Source: JBBRSD01 sp038245725 (GTDB lineage Bacteria > Actinomycetota > Coriobacteriia > Anaerosomatales > JAAXUF01). From it: DNA of 64,000 nucleotides. Position numbers and translations under genes: made by a program. How positions within the stretch are numbered: the first letter of the stretch is position 1; each line of letters starts with the position of its first letter. Of this stretch, positions 26,066-35,717 are shown piece after piece. The stretch covers positions 1 through 64,000 of the forward strand of contig JBBRSD010000003.1 in NCBI GenBank assembly GCA_038245725.1. Direction: 5' to 3'. The notes under the pieces were generated by a model. That model ran no database searches. It was not told the DNA's origin and saw nothing but the letters and a program-made list of their open reading frames with translations.

Positions 26066-28492
26066 TTACTTGACGGTGATCGTCACCGAGCCAGAGCTCT
26101 TGGCGACGTTGTTGGTCGAGCCGAGGAAGCGGGCGCGGACCTTGAACTTGCCCTTCGATCTCGGCGTGTACTTGAAGGCCGCAACCCCGGTCGAAGGAAG
26201 GGCGACCGTTTTCAAGGTCGACCAGCCCCAGCCATTCCATCGCTGGAACACGACGCTGCCGCCTGTATCTTTCGGCAGCACGTGCGCCGTCAGCGTGACC
26301 GGCGAGCCGGTCCTGACCGACGTCTTGGAGGCGGAGAGCTGTACGTAGGCTGCTACATAGACGCGAAGCGTCGAGTGCGTGGGCAGTGCTTGGTCGTTAC
26401 CGAGGAACGTGAACGTGAACGTGGTGCTCTTCCTCAGCGACGGTGAGATGTACTGCAATGAGCCATCTGTGGTTGTGATCGTTCTGGTGGCGATGCCCGG
26501 TGCGGTGATGACTACCGGGCCGTCGGAGTCGACCCCGTTCAGATCGCCGTCGATAAGTGTCATGTTGCCGTACGGCAGTACGCTGGGAGCCCCTTCGTCG
26601 AGGTAGGCGTCAAACGACGGAGCGCTTTTCTCGGCGGTTCCGCTGACCACCCAAGCGGTGCTGCGGGTTGTATCGATCGCTTTGTACGTAGTGGCTGCCG
26701 CCAACGAGGCGATCGGGCTGCTATTGAAGACGACCGGCTGGAAGCTCACGTCGATCACGCTGTTGTCGACCTCTGCGTCGAGCTGAGAGACGACGTCTTT
26801 GACCGTGCGGCGGTCGATGCTCGAGCCGGGATCGCTAGACCCCTTGGAGCCGTCGAACAGGTCGCCGTCGGGAGCATTGACTGCGCTCGCAATCAGATCG
26901 CCGGTGATCGGCACGTTGCTGGGGATATGAAGCGGCACGTTGACCGTTTGGGTGGCAGGCTCGCCATACTTCAAGAATGAGACGGTGACGGTGTTATCGC
27001 CAGCCGCACCGCTGCCGTGCTTCAGGCCGCCGGTCACATTGAGGTCCACAATCTCAGCCTCTTTGCGGGCGGGCGAGAATGAGGACTCCAGGTCCACAGA
27101 CAGGATGTCGGCGTGCGCAATCCCATTCGAGTTCACAGTCTGCAACTCGCTCACGATCTCGTCGACGTCATTCACGACAGCTGAGGGTATGTCCTCGGCG
27201 TCCGAATAGACGTTGCGGCGCTTGATCTGGAAGGTCTGCGAACCATCTTTGACCGTCACCGTTGTCGTGGTCACGGCGCTGCCGGGGATGATGTCGCCGT
27301 CAAAGACGCGGCTTCCCGCGACGTAGACCGCCATGTCCGCGAGGCCAAAATAGTTGAAGTTGGAAGAGTTCGCGACGAAGCGCGGCAGCTCCACTGCCGA
27401 CGTTGCTACCTTCCCGGTCTGCAGGTTCGTCGCCTTCGCCGTGATCGTGGTCTCATCTGGCATCAGCCCGTCCACGCCGATCACAGCGGCCGAGCGGTCC
27501 TGCGTCAGCGTCCCGCGAAGGGTTGCGGGGCGCCCGAGCTTGTATGCCTCGAGGGCGCTGGGCCAGATACCATCGATCCACGCGTTCGAGAGAAACAGCC
27601 CGCTATTGCCGTCCCCGAACGCGGGATGGCCGAAGGCCACGACCGTGGGGCTGATGCCGGAGGTGTCGACGTAGGTGACCGTGCCGATGCCGCCGAACCA
27701 CAGGTCCCCGCGAGCGGCGAGTACGGCGACCGCTGAACCTCCCGTGAACGGGGCGTTGTAGGTGGATACGATCGACGAGAGACCGCCTTGAAGCGGCTCG
27801 GCGACGTCGACGCCCTTCGATGCCAGGAACTTCTTGTACGCCTGGTAGATATGCGACTTGGGTTTGATGCCGCCGAGGAAGATCGAGCTCTTGGGTGCGA
27901 CCACGATCGTATCGGCTGGTATGGAAGCGATGCCCGAGGGGTCGCCGACCACGAGCACCTTGTCCTTGACCTGCCCGTCGACTACGACAGCCTGGGACAG
28001 CTGCCGGGGCATGGGCGAAGGCGCGTATGCGTCCTGGGCAGCCGACATGGCGCCGATGGGAGTTGCAAGGCCGTAGCCGTGCGTTGTGAAGATGTCGCCG
28101 TACGACAGGGCGCCGATGAGCTTGTCGGTGCCTCCGTCGTTGACGTAGATGGGGCTACCGCTCATGCCTGCAGCGATGCCGCCTATCTCGGTGATGGTGG
28201 CGTCGTCGGACTTGAAGAGGATCAGCGAAGAAAGATCGACCGGACCGCTATCGAAGCCGGTTGTGACGGACAGCACGTCGACTGACAGGGTGACGATCTT
28301 GGAACCTTTGATCACCGTCTTCATGTAGCCCTGCAGCGAACCGCCCGCAGCGTCGATCTTGCTCTGCAGCTGTGTCGGAGTGAGGGTCGGGTCTGACGGA
28401 CCCGCGAATGCGGCGGTGGCCGTGAACGCGAGTATCGTCACAAAGAGCGCGACGAACGCCGAGATTCGCAGCCGGGACTTGTGTGCGGGCAT
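26066..28492 (-). CDS. Secreted SpoIVB-type S55 peptidase domain protein
   Basis: An 808-residue exported protein. After a signal peptide (ISAFVALFVTILAFTATAAFA) comes an S55-like domain: ITEIGGIAAGMSGSPIYVNDGG (candidate nucleophile S111), LIGALSYGDIFTTHGYGLATPIGAM, and later TVVAFGHPAFGDGNSGLF (candidate histidine). SpoIVB is the sporulation protease of Firmicutes; no sporulation genes are seen here. The middle is beta-rich and unassigned; the last ~90 residues form an Ig-like domain (SASKTSVRTGSPVTLTAHVLP to SVTITVK). I start at ATG 28492 with GGGGAGG upstream. It may cleave an envelope substrate; that is inference. Confidence 0.8.
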   Translation of the reverse strand: MPAHKSRLRISAFVALFVTILAFTATAAFAGPSDPTLTPTQLQSKIDAAGGSLQGYMKTVIKGSKIVTLSVDVLSVTTGFDSGPVDLSSLILFKSDDATITEIGGIAAGMSGSPIYVNDGGTDKLIGALSYGDIFTTHGYGLATPIGAMSAAQDAYAPSPMPRQLSQAVVVDGQVKDKVLVVGDPSGIASIPADTIVVAPKSSIFLGGIKPKSHIYQAYKKFLASKGVDVAEPLQGGLSSIVSTYNAPFTGGSAVAVLAARGDLWFGGIGTVTYVDTSGISPTVVAFGHPAFGDGNSGLFLSNAWIDGIWPSALEAYKLGRPATLRGTLTQDRSAAVIGVDGLMPDETTITAKATNLQTGKVATSAVELPRFVANSSNFNYFGLADMAVYVAGSRVFDGDIIPGSAVTTTTVTVKDGSQTFQIKRRNVYSDAEDIPSAVVNDVDEIVSELQTVNSNGIAHADILSVDLESSFSPARKEAEIVDLNVTGGLKHGSGAAGDNTVTVSFLKYGEPATQTVNVPLHIPSNVPITGDLIASAVNAPDGDLFDGSKGSSDPGSSIDRRTVKDVVSQLDAEVDNSVIDVSFQPVVFNSSPIASLAAATTYKAIDTTRSTAWVVSGTAEKSAPSFDAYLDEGAPSVLPYGNMTLIDGDLNGVDSDGPVVITAPGIATRTITTTDGSLQYISPSLRKSTTFTFTFLGNDQALPTHSTLRVYVAAYVQLSASKTSVRTGSPVTLTAHVLPKDTGGSVVFQRWNGWGWSTLKTVALPSTGVAAFKYTPRSKGKFKVRARFLGSTNNVAKSSGSVTITVK

Positions 28493-28653
28493 TGAGGCGG
28501 TCCTCCCCAGATAATGACGGGCGCCATCCGCACCGCCGCTCCTCAGAGTACGATGTTGCATCAGCAAATGGGATATCGGCACGTAAACAATGCGGCGGGA
28601 CGAGCACTGGTCGAACCGCTCACCTGCCATCGCGTTCCAGTGAGGGGACCGCC

Positions 28654-29292
28654 GTGCCAGCCCAGCTATCCGCATTCGTCGCCGGCCTCGGTATCGGCGC
28701 GAGCCTCATCATCGCGATCGGCGCCCAGAACGCATACGTGCTGCGGCAGGGCCTCGCTCGCTCTCACGTCTTCGCCGTCGTCGCGATCTGCGTGGTGTGC
28801 GACTGGGCACTCATCTCGCTCGGCGCGCTCGGGTTCGGGTCGCTCGTGCGGGCTGTTCCGGTTGTCACCGCAGTCGCGGCTTGGGGCGGCGCGCTCTTTC
28901 TGCTCGGCTATGGCGCGCTTGCGTTTCGCTCGGCGGTTCGTCCGAAGGCGCTCGTTGCCGATGAGAACGGACCCGAACTCGGCTCGGGCCCGGCCGCGCG
29001 GCAAGCGGTCATCGTCGCGACGCTGGCCGTGAGCTTGCTCAACCCCCACGTCTATCTCGACACGGTCGTGCTGCTGGGGAGCGTTGCCGGGCAGTTCGCT
29101 GGGGTCCTGCGAGCGTGGTTCACTATCGGAGCGAGCGTCGCATCGCTCGTGTGGTTCTCGGCGTTGGGGTTCGGCGCGCGAACGCTTGCGCCGGTCTTCG
29201 AGAAGCCGATCGCGTGGCGCGTGCTCGACGGAGCTATCGGCGCGATCATGTGGTGGATCGCGTGGGGGCTTGTGCGCGGGCAGCTCGGCTAG
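28654..29292 (+). CDS. LysE/ArgO family amino-acid exporter
   Basis: A 212-residue inner-membrane exporter with six predicted helices. The family opening GASLIIAIGAQNAYVLRQGLARSHVFAVVAIC is clear, as is SLLNPHVYLDTVVLLGSVAGQ. Likely exports basic amino acids such as lysine or arginine. GTG 28654 has GAGGGG upstream. It diverges from the S55 peptidase gene across ~160 bases. Confidence 0.92.
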   Translation: MPAQLSAFVAGLGIGASLIIAIGAQNAYVLRQGLARSHVFAVVAICVVCDWALISLGALGFGSLVRAVPVVTAVAAWGGALFLLGYGALAFRSAVRPKALVADENGPELGSGPAARQAVIVATLAVSLLNPHVYLDTVVLLGSVAGQFAGVLRAWFTIGASVASLVWFSALGFGARTLAPVFEKPIAWRVLDGAIGAIMWWIAWGLVRGQLG

Positions 29293-29390
29293 CGTTGCGG
29301 CTCGGGTGCGTTTGCGATGGCTGACGCTACAATGGGCGCGAGAGCATCCCGCGCATACGACGCGCTTGCCGAGATCAGACGGAGGAAGCC

Positions 29391-29609
29391 GTGACCGACG
29401 AAGAGAGCGCCACACAGGAAGAGAAACCTGTCGAGGGCCACCACACCCTCAAGGAGGACGTGCGCGACGCCGTCGCCAAGGCGGTCGGCATCGCTGTCGA
29501 AGCCGGCTCGATGCTCGCGGGGCACTCCGGCGAGATGGTCTCGGCTGAAGGCAAGATCGCCGAGGCCGATACCGAGAAGTTCATCGATCGCGTGGACGGC
29601 GAGGGCTGA
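29391..29609 (+). CDS. Small acidic protein of unknown function
   Basis: A 72-residue, strongly acidic, mostly helical protein (EDVRDAVAKAVGIAVEAGSMLAGHSGEMVSAEGKIAEADTEKFIDRV). GTG 29391 follows GGAGGAAGCC, a good site. No recognised domain. It sits between the exporter and the XRE-cupin gene, all in one direction. Confidence 0.55.
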   Translation: MTDEESATQEEKPVEGHHTLKEDVRDAVAKAVGIAVEAGSMLAGHSGEMVSAEGKIAEADTEKFIDRVDGEG

Positions 29610-29665
29610 GCCGCCAGCTTCGGGTGCACCGCAACGACCAGGGGAGTGGGAAGGGGACGTAAGCG

Positions 29666-30241
29666 ATGACTGCGAACCGGATTGGATCCAAGCTCACGAC
29701 GCTGCGCGAATCACTGCAGCTCAGCCAGGAAGAACTCGCCGAGCGCTGCGACTGCGGTATCGGCGTCATCGCCGGGCTCGAGGCCGGCGACATCGCGCCG
29801 TCGCTGGCGCCGCTCATCAAGATCACGCGGGCGCTCGGCGTCCGTCTCGGCACGTTGCTCGACGACGAAACGCACGTGGGGCCGGTCATCACCCGCAAGG
29901 ACACCGCCGAGCAGGTCGCGCGCCTCAAATCGCTCGAGACCTCGAGTGACGCCGGCGTGCTCGACTTCTTCTCGCTTGCCGCGGGCAAGACGTCGCGTCA
30001 CATGGAGCCGTTTATGATCGCGGTGAACCCGGGCACAAGCGAGCAGCACGCGCTCTCGAGTCACGAGGGCGAGGAGTTCGTCTACGTGCTGGGCGGCGAG
30101 ATCGAGATCGAGTACGGCAAGGACCTGCACGTGATGCACCCAGGGGACAGCATCTACTACGACTCGATCGTGCCACATCAGCTTCGTGCACACGGCGACG
30201 TGCCCGCCCGCATCCTCGCGGTCGTGTACGCGCCGGCCTAG
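29666..30241 (+). CDS. XRE-family regulator with cupin sensor
   Basis: A 191-residue regulator: helix-turn-helix at residues 7-60 (LTTLRESLQLSQEELAERCDCGIGVIAGLEAGDIAPSLAPLIKITRALGV) and a cupin_2 domain at about 115-190, with ligand pattern EQHALSSHEGEEFVYVLGGEIEIEYG and HVMHPGDSIYYDSIVPHQLRA. It binds DNA in response to a small ligand or metal. The acyl-CoA synthetase starts 10 bases after its stop, so it probably controls that gene, a pairing seen in other anaerobes. Confidence 0.92.
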   Translation: MTANRIGSKLTTLRESLQLSQEELAERCDCGIGVIAGLEAGDIAPSLAPLIKITRALGVRLGTLLDDETHVGPVITRKDTAEQVARLKSLETSSDAGVLDFFSLAAGKTSRHMEPFMIAVNPGTSEQHALSSHEGEEFVYVLGGEIEIEYGKDLHVMHPGDSIYYDSIVPHQLRAHGDVPARILAVVYAPA

Positions 30242-30250
30242 GGGGCGAAG

Positions 30251-31966
30251 ATGATGCCGTTGCACACCGACCTCACGATCGGTCAGTACTTCGAGAATGT
30301 CGTGGCCGAGCAACCCGATCACGACTTCATCGTCTACCCGGACCGCGATCTTCGTTGGACCTACTCGGCGTTTAACGAGCGGGTGGATCAGCTCGCGAAG
30401 GGGCTGCTCGCGATCGGCATCGGCAAAGGCGACAACGTCGGCGTCTGGGCGCGCAACGTGCCCGACTGGCTGACCGTTGCATTCGCCACTGCCAAGATCG
30501 GCGCCGTGCTCGTGACGGTGAACCCGGTCTACAAGGCCCACGAGCTCGCCTACGTCATCAAGCAGTCAGACATGAAGGCGCTCGCGATCATTGATGCGTT
30601 CCGCGACGTGGACTACGTGCAGATCGTGCGCGAGCTCGTGCCCGAGTCGATGACCCAGGAGCGCGGGCACCTGAGCAGCCCCGAGTTCCCCATGCTCAAG
30701 AGCCTCATCTACATGGGTCCCGAGAAGCACCGCGGCTTCTATAACATCCCCGAGCTACTCGTCCTGGGCGAACATGGTGACGATTCGGAACTCGCCGCAA
30801 TCACCGCCTCGCTGCTCGCCGACGAAGTCATCAACATGCAGTACACGTCGGGCACGACCGGCTTTCCCAAGGGCGTCATGCTCACGAGCCGAAACATCCT
30901 CAACAACGGCTTCTACATCGGCGAACGCCAGAAGTTCACGCCTGCCGACAGGCTGTGCCTGCCGGTGCCGTACTTCCACTGTTTCGGAATTGTGCTGGGG
31001 GTGCTCGCGACCCTCACGCACGGGGCGACGATCGTTGGCGTCGAGCAGTTCGATCCGGTCATGGTGCTCGCCGCGATCCAGAAGGAGCGCGCGACAGCGG
31101 TCTACGGCGTGCCGACGATGTTTATCGCCGAGCTCGCGCACCCGATGTTCGACATGTTCGACCTCACGAGCATGCGCACGGGGATCATGGCCGGCTCGCC
31201 GTGCCCCATCGAGACGATGCGCCAGACCATCGACCGCATGCACGCGTCCGAGATGACCATCTGCTACGGCCTCACCGAGACGTCGCCGGTGTTTACGCAG
31301 ACGACGACCGACGACACGCTCGAGCGCAAGTGCGAGACGGTCGGTCGCAAGCATGACCAGGTCGAGGTGCGTGTCATCGATCCCGAGACCGGCAAGGACT
31401 GCCCGCCGAACGTCCCAGGCGAGTTGTGCTGCCGCGGCTACAACATCATGAAGGGCTACTACAAGATGCCGGAGGCGACCGCGGCAGCGATCGACTCAGA
31501 CGGCTGGCTCCACTCGGGAGACATCGGGACGGTGGACGAGGACGGCTACTACCGCATTACTGGCCGCATCAAGGACATGATCATCCGTGGCGGAGAGAAC
31601 ATCTACCCGCGCGAGATCGAGGAGTTCCTCTACACGATGCCCGGCGTCGAAGATGCCCAGGTGGTAGGCGTGCCGGACCCGAAGTACGGCGAGGTTATTG
31701 CCGCGTTCATTCGGCGCACGGCGGACTCAGACATCTCCGAAAGCGACGTGCAGGAGTTCGCTCGGGCGCGCATGGCCCGCTACAAGGCGCCGAAGCACGT
31801 CTTCTTCATCGACGCATTCCCCATGACCGCGAGCGGCAAGATCCAGAAGTACAAGCTGCGCGACATTGCCAAGGAAAGCCTCGGCATCGACATCGGCGTG
31901 TTCTCGGGCGAGAGCGATGATGGCTCGACCGACGAGTGCGTGGTGCGTGGAACCGGCGGCGCGTAA
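30251..31966 (+). CDS. AMP-binding acyl-CoA synthetase
   Basis: Activates a carboxylic acid to its acyl-CoA with ATP. The ATP-binding P-loop is [16 protein letters not shown], and other core motifs are [53 protein letters not shown] and the C-terminal catalytic lysine in [14 protein letters not shown]. At 571 residues it is typical of medium/long-chain fatty-acyl-CoA ligases. ATG 30251 follows GGGGGCGAAG. It forms an operon with the XRE-cupin regulator, and a strong terminator follows. Substrate not determinable from sequence. Confidence 0.93.
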   Translation: MMPLHTDLTIGQYFENVVAEQPDHDFIVYPDRDLRWTYSAFNERVDQLAKGLLAIGIGKGDNVGVWARNVPDWLTVAFATAKIGAVLVTVNPVYKAHELAYVIKQSDMKALAIIDAFRDVDYVQIVRELVPESMTQERGHLSSPEFPMLKSLIYMGPEKHRGFYNIPELLVLGEHGDDSELAAITASLLADEVINMQYTSGTTGFPKGVMLTSRNILNNGFYIGERQKFTPADRLCLPVPYFHCFGIVLGVLATLTHGATIVGVEQFDPVMVLAAIQKERATAVYGVPTMFIAELAHPMFDMFDLTSMRTGIMAGSPCPIETMRQTIDRMHASEMTICYGLTETSPVFTQTTTDDTLERKCETVGRKHDQVEVRVIDPETGKDCPPNVPGELCCRGYNIMKGYYKMPEATAAAIDSDGWLHSGDIGTVDEDGYYRITGRIKDMIIRGGENIYPREIEEFLYTMPGVEDAQVVGVPDPKYGEVIAAFIRRTADSDISESDVQEFARARMARYKAPKHVFFIDAFPMTASGKIQKYKLRDIAKESLGIDIGVFSGESDDGSTDECVVRGTGGA

Positions 31967-32002
31967 CAGCGGCTGGGTCGCGGCGCATTGCGCACATCGT
32001 GC

Positions 32003-32027
32003 GAGAGCCTCCCAGGGGGAGGCTCTC
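32003..32027. terminator. Bidirectional terminator between convergent genes
   Basis: GAGAGCCTCCC and GGGAGGCTCTC are perfect 11-bp inverted copies with a 3-base loop, between the acyl-CoA synthetase and the YgjP-like gene. Its last bases overlap the latter's stop codon. Confidence 0.8.
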
Positions 32028-32796
32028 AGCGTTTCCGCGCCTGCGGATCCGCCCACGGCGGGACGCAATCCCACGCGTGCTTGATCGCGGCACGATGGGC
32101 GTGCGCGTCGGGATCGAGGTGCTCGAGCTCACGCCAGAACGCGCGCGAGTGGTTGGGCTGTACGATGTGCGCGAGCTCGTGCAGCACGATGGCGCGGGCG
32201 AACTGCGGCTCGAGGAAGAGCAGGCAGCGGTTCAGCGCAATCGACCGGCCCGCCGAGCAGCTCCCCCAGCGACTCTGCTGCCCGCGCACGGTAGCGCGCG
32301 AGACTGGCAGCGCCGTGCGCTCGGACTCCTCGGCAAGCAGGGGGAGGAGGCGCTCGCGTGCTGCACTCTGGAGCCAGCGATGCAGGGCGGCCAGACACGC
32401 GTCGGCGTCATCCACGGCGCCACTCACGACGAGCATGCCGCCGGAGATGCCAGCGCGAACCGTCGCCGAGTCGGTCGTGCGGTATTCGACCGGCCAGCTC
32501 TCGTCGGTGGCGGCGAAGGTGACGCGATCCGGGAGGAGCGCGTCGGCTTCGGCGAGGAGAGCGGCGCGACGCTCGGCGAAGTGCGCGGCGGCGCGCTCGA
32601 TCCACGCGCGGCGCTCGCGGAGCACCTGCGAGGGGTCGTAGCCGCGCATCCTTCTCGGCACGACCACGACGAGACCGTCGTGGGGAGTGGCGGTGAGCCG
32701 GACGTGCTTCGCGCGCTGGCTTACACGGAGCGTGTAAGCGGGCAGATCGCCGCTGGCGGCAACGAGCACGTCTCGGCGGGCGGGAGTGCGGGGCAC
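32026..32796 (-). CDS. YgjP-like zinc metallopeptidase domain protein (DUF45/M48-like)
   Basis: A 256-residue protein with the DUF45 pattern: RAKHVRLTATPHDGLVVVVPRRM near the N-terminus, SRATVRGQQSRWGSCSAGRSIALNRCLLFLEP, and the zinc site VLHELAHIVQPNHSRAFW (HELAH with a further His). Role not well defined in the family. The start is uncertain: GTG 32796 is preceded by GAAAGAA, but the frame is open further up. It diverges from the POR operon. Confidence 0.8.
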   Translation of the reverse strand: MPRTPARRDVLVAASGDLPAYTLRVSQRAKHVRLTATPHDGLVVVVPRRMRGYDPSQVLRERRAWIERAAAHFAERRAALLAEADALLPDRVTFAATDESWPVEYRTTDSATVRAGISGGMLVVSGAVDDADACLAALHRWLQSAARERLLPLLAEESERTALPVSRATVRGQQSRWGSCSAGRSIALNRCLLFLEPQFARAIVLHELAHIVQPNHSRAFWRELEHLDPDAHAHRAAIKHAWDCVPPWADPQARKR

Positions 32797-32886
32797 GGGC
32801 GTTCTTTCACTCGGAGGCGGGTGTGCGCTCGACCGGTGTGGAGCGCGTGTACAATCTACCCGACATGGGTCGTCGAAGGGTGAGCA

Positions 32887-33462
32887 ATGAGCGTCACTGA
32901 GCAGCAGGTCTACGAGATCCGCTGGCATGGCCGAGGAGGGCAAGGCGCCGTCACGAGCGCCAAGGTGCTCGCCGAGGCTGCATTCCACTCCGGGTTCGCC
33001 GGCGTCACTTCGCAGCCGACCTTCGGTGCCGAGCGTCGCGGAGCGCCGATCACCGCGAGCACACGTCTCGCGCACCAGCCGATCCGCATCTTCTCGCAGG
33101 TCACGGAGCCCGACATCGTGGTCGTGCTCGACGACTCGCTGCTGGGAGTCGCCAACGCGAGCGCTGGGCTGAAGCCGGGCGGGATGGTCATCGTGAACAC
33201 CACGAAGTCGGCAGCGCAGCTCGGCGTTACGGGCGAGGTGCGCGTGGTGACGAGCGACGTCACCGGCGCGGCGCAGGCGGTGGGGCTGATCGTGGGAGGC
33301 CAGCCGATGGTGTCGACTGCGATCTTGGGCGCCATTGCTGCCGCTACCGGGCTTATCACGATGGAGAGCGTCGAGGCCGCCATCGGCCACGCGTTCTCGG
33401 GCAAGGCTGGAGCGAAGAACATCGAGGCGGCTAGGATTGCCTTCGAATGTACCAAGGCATAG
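32887..33462 (+). CDS. porC: 2-oxoacid:ferredoxin oxidoreductase gamma subunit
   Basis: The 191-residue gamma subunit of a pyruvate-type ferredoxin oxidoreductase. Family motifs are EIRWHGRGGQGAVTSAKVLAEAA and TSQPTFGAERRGAPITASTRL. The subunit helps bind CoA and completes the fold. ATG 32887 is the first gene of a porC-porD-porA series, with porB located after two unrelated genes. Whether the 2-oxoacid is pyruvate or a branched-chain analogue cannot be fixed from this subunit alone. Confidence 0.92.
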   Translation: MSVTEQQVYEIRWHGRGGQGAVTSAKVLAEAAFHSGFAGVTSQPTFGAERRGAPITASTRLAHQPIRIFSQVTEPDIVVVLDDSLLGVANASAGLKPGGMVIVNTTKSAAQLGVTGEVRVVTSDVTGAAQAVGLIVGGQPMVSTAILGAIAAATGLITMESVEAAIGHAFSGKAGAKNIEAARIAFECTKA

Positions 33463-33470
33463 GAGTGGGC

Positions 33471-33800
33471 ATGGGCACCAACGAATGCGGATCTGAGATC
33501 GCGCAGTCCACGCCAGCGGTGGGCGAGGCCGGACTCACGGGCGACTGGCGCAGCAAACATCCGGTGATCGACGCGCGCGCGTGCTCGGCGGCGAAGCAGG
33601 GCCGCGAGTCGTGCCAGTTCTGCTGGGCGTACTGTCCGGACGCATGCGTGGCACGCGGCGTGCCGCCAACCATCGACCTGACGTACTGCAAAGGCTGCGG
33701 CATCTGCGCGGAGGTCTGCCCGTCTGCCGCCATCGAGATGGTGGCCGAGGGCGAGCACGGCGCCTGCGAGATCATCGAAGCCGAGAGGATCGAGCGATGA
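33471..33800 (+). CDS. porD: 2-oxoacid:ferredoxin oxidoreductase delta (ferredoxin) subunit
   Basis: A 109-residue delta subunit with two 4Fe-4S clusters. The second motif, CKGCGICAEVCPSAAI, is canonical; the first region (CQFCWAYCPDACV) has the spacing CxxCxxxCxxxC usual in POR delta subunits. ATG 33471 follows TAGGAG. Its end overlaps porA by ATGA. It carries electrons from the thiamine site to free ferredoxin. Confidence 0.92.
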   Translation: MGTNECGSEIAQSTPAVGEAGLTGDWRSKHPVIDARACSAAKQGRESCQFCWAYCPDACVARGVPPTIDLTYCKGCGICAEVCPSAAIEMVAEGEHGACEIIEAERIER

Positions 33801-35029
33801 GCCCCGACGCGACGCGCAACATCTCCGTCATCACCGGCAACGAGGCCGCCGCGACCGCCGCGAAACTCGCGCGCGTCCAGGTCATCGCCGCCTACCCGAT
33901 CACGCCGCAGTCGCCGGTCGTCGAGCAGCTCTCGGCGTGGGTCGAAAGTGGCGAGCTGCCTGCCGAGTTCGTGAACGTCGAGTCCGAGCACTCGGCTCTC
34001 ACAGTCTGCATAACCGCGTCAACGGTGGGCGCGCGGGTCTTCACCGCCACGAGCGCCAACGGCCTCGCCTACATGACCGAGCAGGTCTGGTGGGCCGCCG
34101 GTGCGCGGCTGCCCATCGTGATGTGCATCGCGAACCGAGCGATGGCCGCGCCGTGGAACGTCCTGAACGACCAACAGGACTCGATGAGCGTGCGCGACGC
34201 CGGCTGGATCCAGCTCTACTGCCGAGACAACCAAGAGATCCTCGACACGACCGTGCAGGCCTACCGCATCGCCGAGCAGCTCCACGTGCCGGTGATGGTC
34301 TGCTACGACGGCTTCCTGCTCTCCCACACCGTCATGCCGGTCGACATCCCCGCCGCCGAGACGGTCGACGCGTTCCTGCCGCCGTACACCAACCCGCTCA
34401 CCGTCGTCGACCCGAGCCACCCCCGCAACATCGGGCCGGTCGTGATGGCCGATCCGCGTCGCGACCGGGACGGCAAGCTCTCGCACGGCTACATGGAGAT
34501 ACGCAGTCTGCATAACGCCGCACTGCTAGACGCGCTCGAGACCATCCCCGCAGTCGACGTCGAGTGGGAGGTGGCCACGGGCCGCGCCTGGGGCGGCCTG
34601 ACCTGGGAGCACCTCCTCGACGACTCCGACGTCGTCCTCGTGGCAGCCGGTTCTCTCGGCACGCAAGCCACCGTGGCCGCCGAGGAACTGCGCGCCGCCG
34701 GCGTGAAGGCGGGCGTGCTCGGCATCCGGGCCTACCGCCCGTTCCCAGCCTCCCTCCTCGCCGAGAAGCTCGCGGGCAAGCGGCTTGCGCTCGTCTTCGA
34801 CAAGGCGCTCAGCTACGGCTACGAGGGTCCCATCTGCACGGATCTGCGCGGCGCGCTTTTCGGCAAGGTAGGAGCGCCGACGGTGTGGGGTGCGGTCTGC
34901 GGGCTCGGCGGACGGGACGTGTCGCCCGACGACCTGCGTGCGGCTGCGGAGCGCGCGATCGTCGACCTCGGCGAGGGTACGCGGGAGCGCGCGACGGAGT
35001 GGATCAACCTCCGGCTCGAAGAGCAGTAG
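33797..35029 (+). CDS. porA: 2-oxoacid:ferredoxin oxidoreductase alpha subunit
   Basis: The 410-residue alpha subunit. The opening VITGNEAAATAAKLARVQVIAAYPITPQSPVVEQL is the pyrophosphate-side pyrimidine-binding domain, FVNVESEHSAL and TSANGLAYMTEQVWWAAGARLPIV follow, and AAPWNVLNDQQDSMSVRDAGWIQLYCRDNQE is characteristic of the pyruvate/2-ketoisovalerate group. The C-terminal third is the transketolase-like domain (SDVVLVAAGSLGTQATVAAEELRAAGVKAGVLGIRAYRPFP). Converts pyruvate and CoA to acetyl-CoA and CO2, or the reverse, with ferredoxin. Confidence 0.92.
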   Translation: MSPDATRNISVITGNEAAATAAKLARVQVIAAYPITPQSPVVEQLSAWVESGELPAEFVNVESEHSALTVCITASTVGARVFTATSANGLAYMTEQVWWAAGARLPIVMCIANRAMAAPWNVLNDQQDSMSVRDAGWIQLYCRDNQEILDTTVQAYRIAEQLHVPVMVCYDGFLLSHTVMPVDIPAAETVDAFLPPYTNPLTVVDPSHPRNIGPVVMADPRRDRDGKLSHGYMEIRSLHNAALLDALETIPAVDVEWEVATGRAWGGLTWEHLLDDSDVVLVAAGSLGTQATVAAEELRAAGVKAGVLGIRAYRPFPASLLAEKLAGKRLALVFDKALSYGYEGPICTDLRGALFGKVGAPTVWGAVCGLGGRDVSPDDLRAAAERAIVDLGEGTRERATEWINLRLEEQ

Positions 35030-35099
35030 GCGCTTTTGGGGAATCAGCCTCACGGGGCGCGGGGGGAGGCTTCGCGCCGGAAGCCTGGGAGGCACAAGA

Positions 35100-35660
35100 A
35101 TGAAGGATCGAATTCGAGTTGAGGGCTCCCGCCGCGCGTTGGTGGGATGTCTGCTGCTGTGCTTGGCCGTGCTGCTCGTCGCTGGCTGCTCGGCAACGAC
35201 GGGTCCGAGTTCGCAATACAAGATGCCGGGAGCGGGCAGCACGGGTGCTACTACGGGCGCGAAGATGGCATCGAACGCCGCTCCGACTTCCAAGAAGATG
35301 GGCGCACCCGATCCCAACGCACAGATGTGCCTGAGTTGCAGTAAGGGCGAGAAGCCTGCGGCTGCCAGCGGCACCGTAGTGACCTCGGGTGGCAAGCAGA
35401 TCGCGAACGTCAGCATCAAGGACGGCACGTACACGCCGAATCACTTCGTGGCGAAAGCGGGCACGCCGCTGTCGGTCGTGTTCACGGTCGACGGCAAGCC
35501 CGCGAAGGGGTGTCTGTCCAAGCCCACCTTCAAGAGCCTCAACAAGAGTCTCGAGGTGACCTCGGGCGTCAAGAACATAGACCTCGGCGCGCTCGCGCCT
35601 GGCACTTACACGTTCACCTGCGCGATGGGGATGAACCCGGGCCAGATCGTGGTCCGCTAA
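35100..35660 (+). CDS. Cupredoxin-like lipoprotein
   Basis: A 186-residue lipoprotein: lipobox LLVAGC after a signal peptide, a spacer with a CxxC (MCLSCSKGE), then a cupredoxin fold reading VSIKDGTYTPNHFVAKAGTPLSVVFTVDG, GCLSKPTFKSLNK and GTYTFTCAMGMNPGQIVV. The Cys of GCLSK and the FTCAMGM motif resemble metal-binding cupredoxins used in copper handling. ATG 35100 follows GGAGGCAC. It lies inside the split POR locus, 70 bases after porA, with a strong hairpin after it at 35681. Extracytoplasmic copper or electron transfer is inferred. Confidence 0.8.
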   Translation: MKDRIRVEGSRRALVGCLLLCLAVLLVAGCSATTGPSSQYKMPGAGSTGATTGAKMASNAAPTSKKMGAPDPNAQMCLSCSKGEKPAAASGTVVTSGGKQIANVSIKDGTYTPNHFVAKAGTPLSVVFTVDGKPAKGCLSKPTFKSLNKSLEVTSGVKNIDLGALAPGTYTFTCAMGMNPGQIVVR

Positions 35661-35680
35661 CACTCTCGGCGCAACGCGTT

Positions 35681-35717
35681 CGGCGGGTCGGCACCTCTCG
35701 GGGGAGCCGGCCCGCCG
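35681..35717 (+). terminator. Hairpin after the cupredoxin lipoprotein gene
   Basis: CGGCGGGTCGGC pairs with GCCGGCCCGCCG over 12 bp with one G-U pair and a 13-base loop. The U-tract is weak (TTGCG). It probably ends transcription from porC-porA before the HD-GYP gene. Confidence 0.6.
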
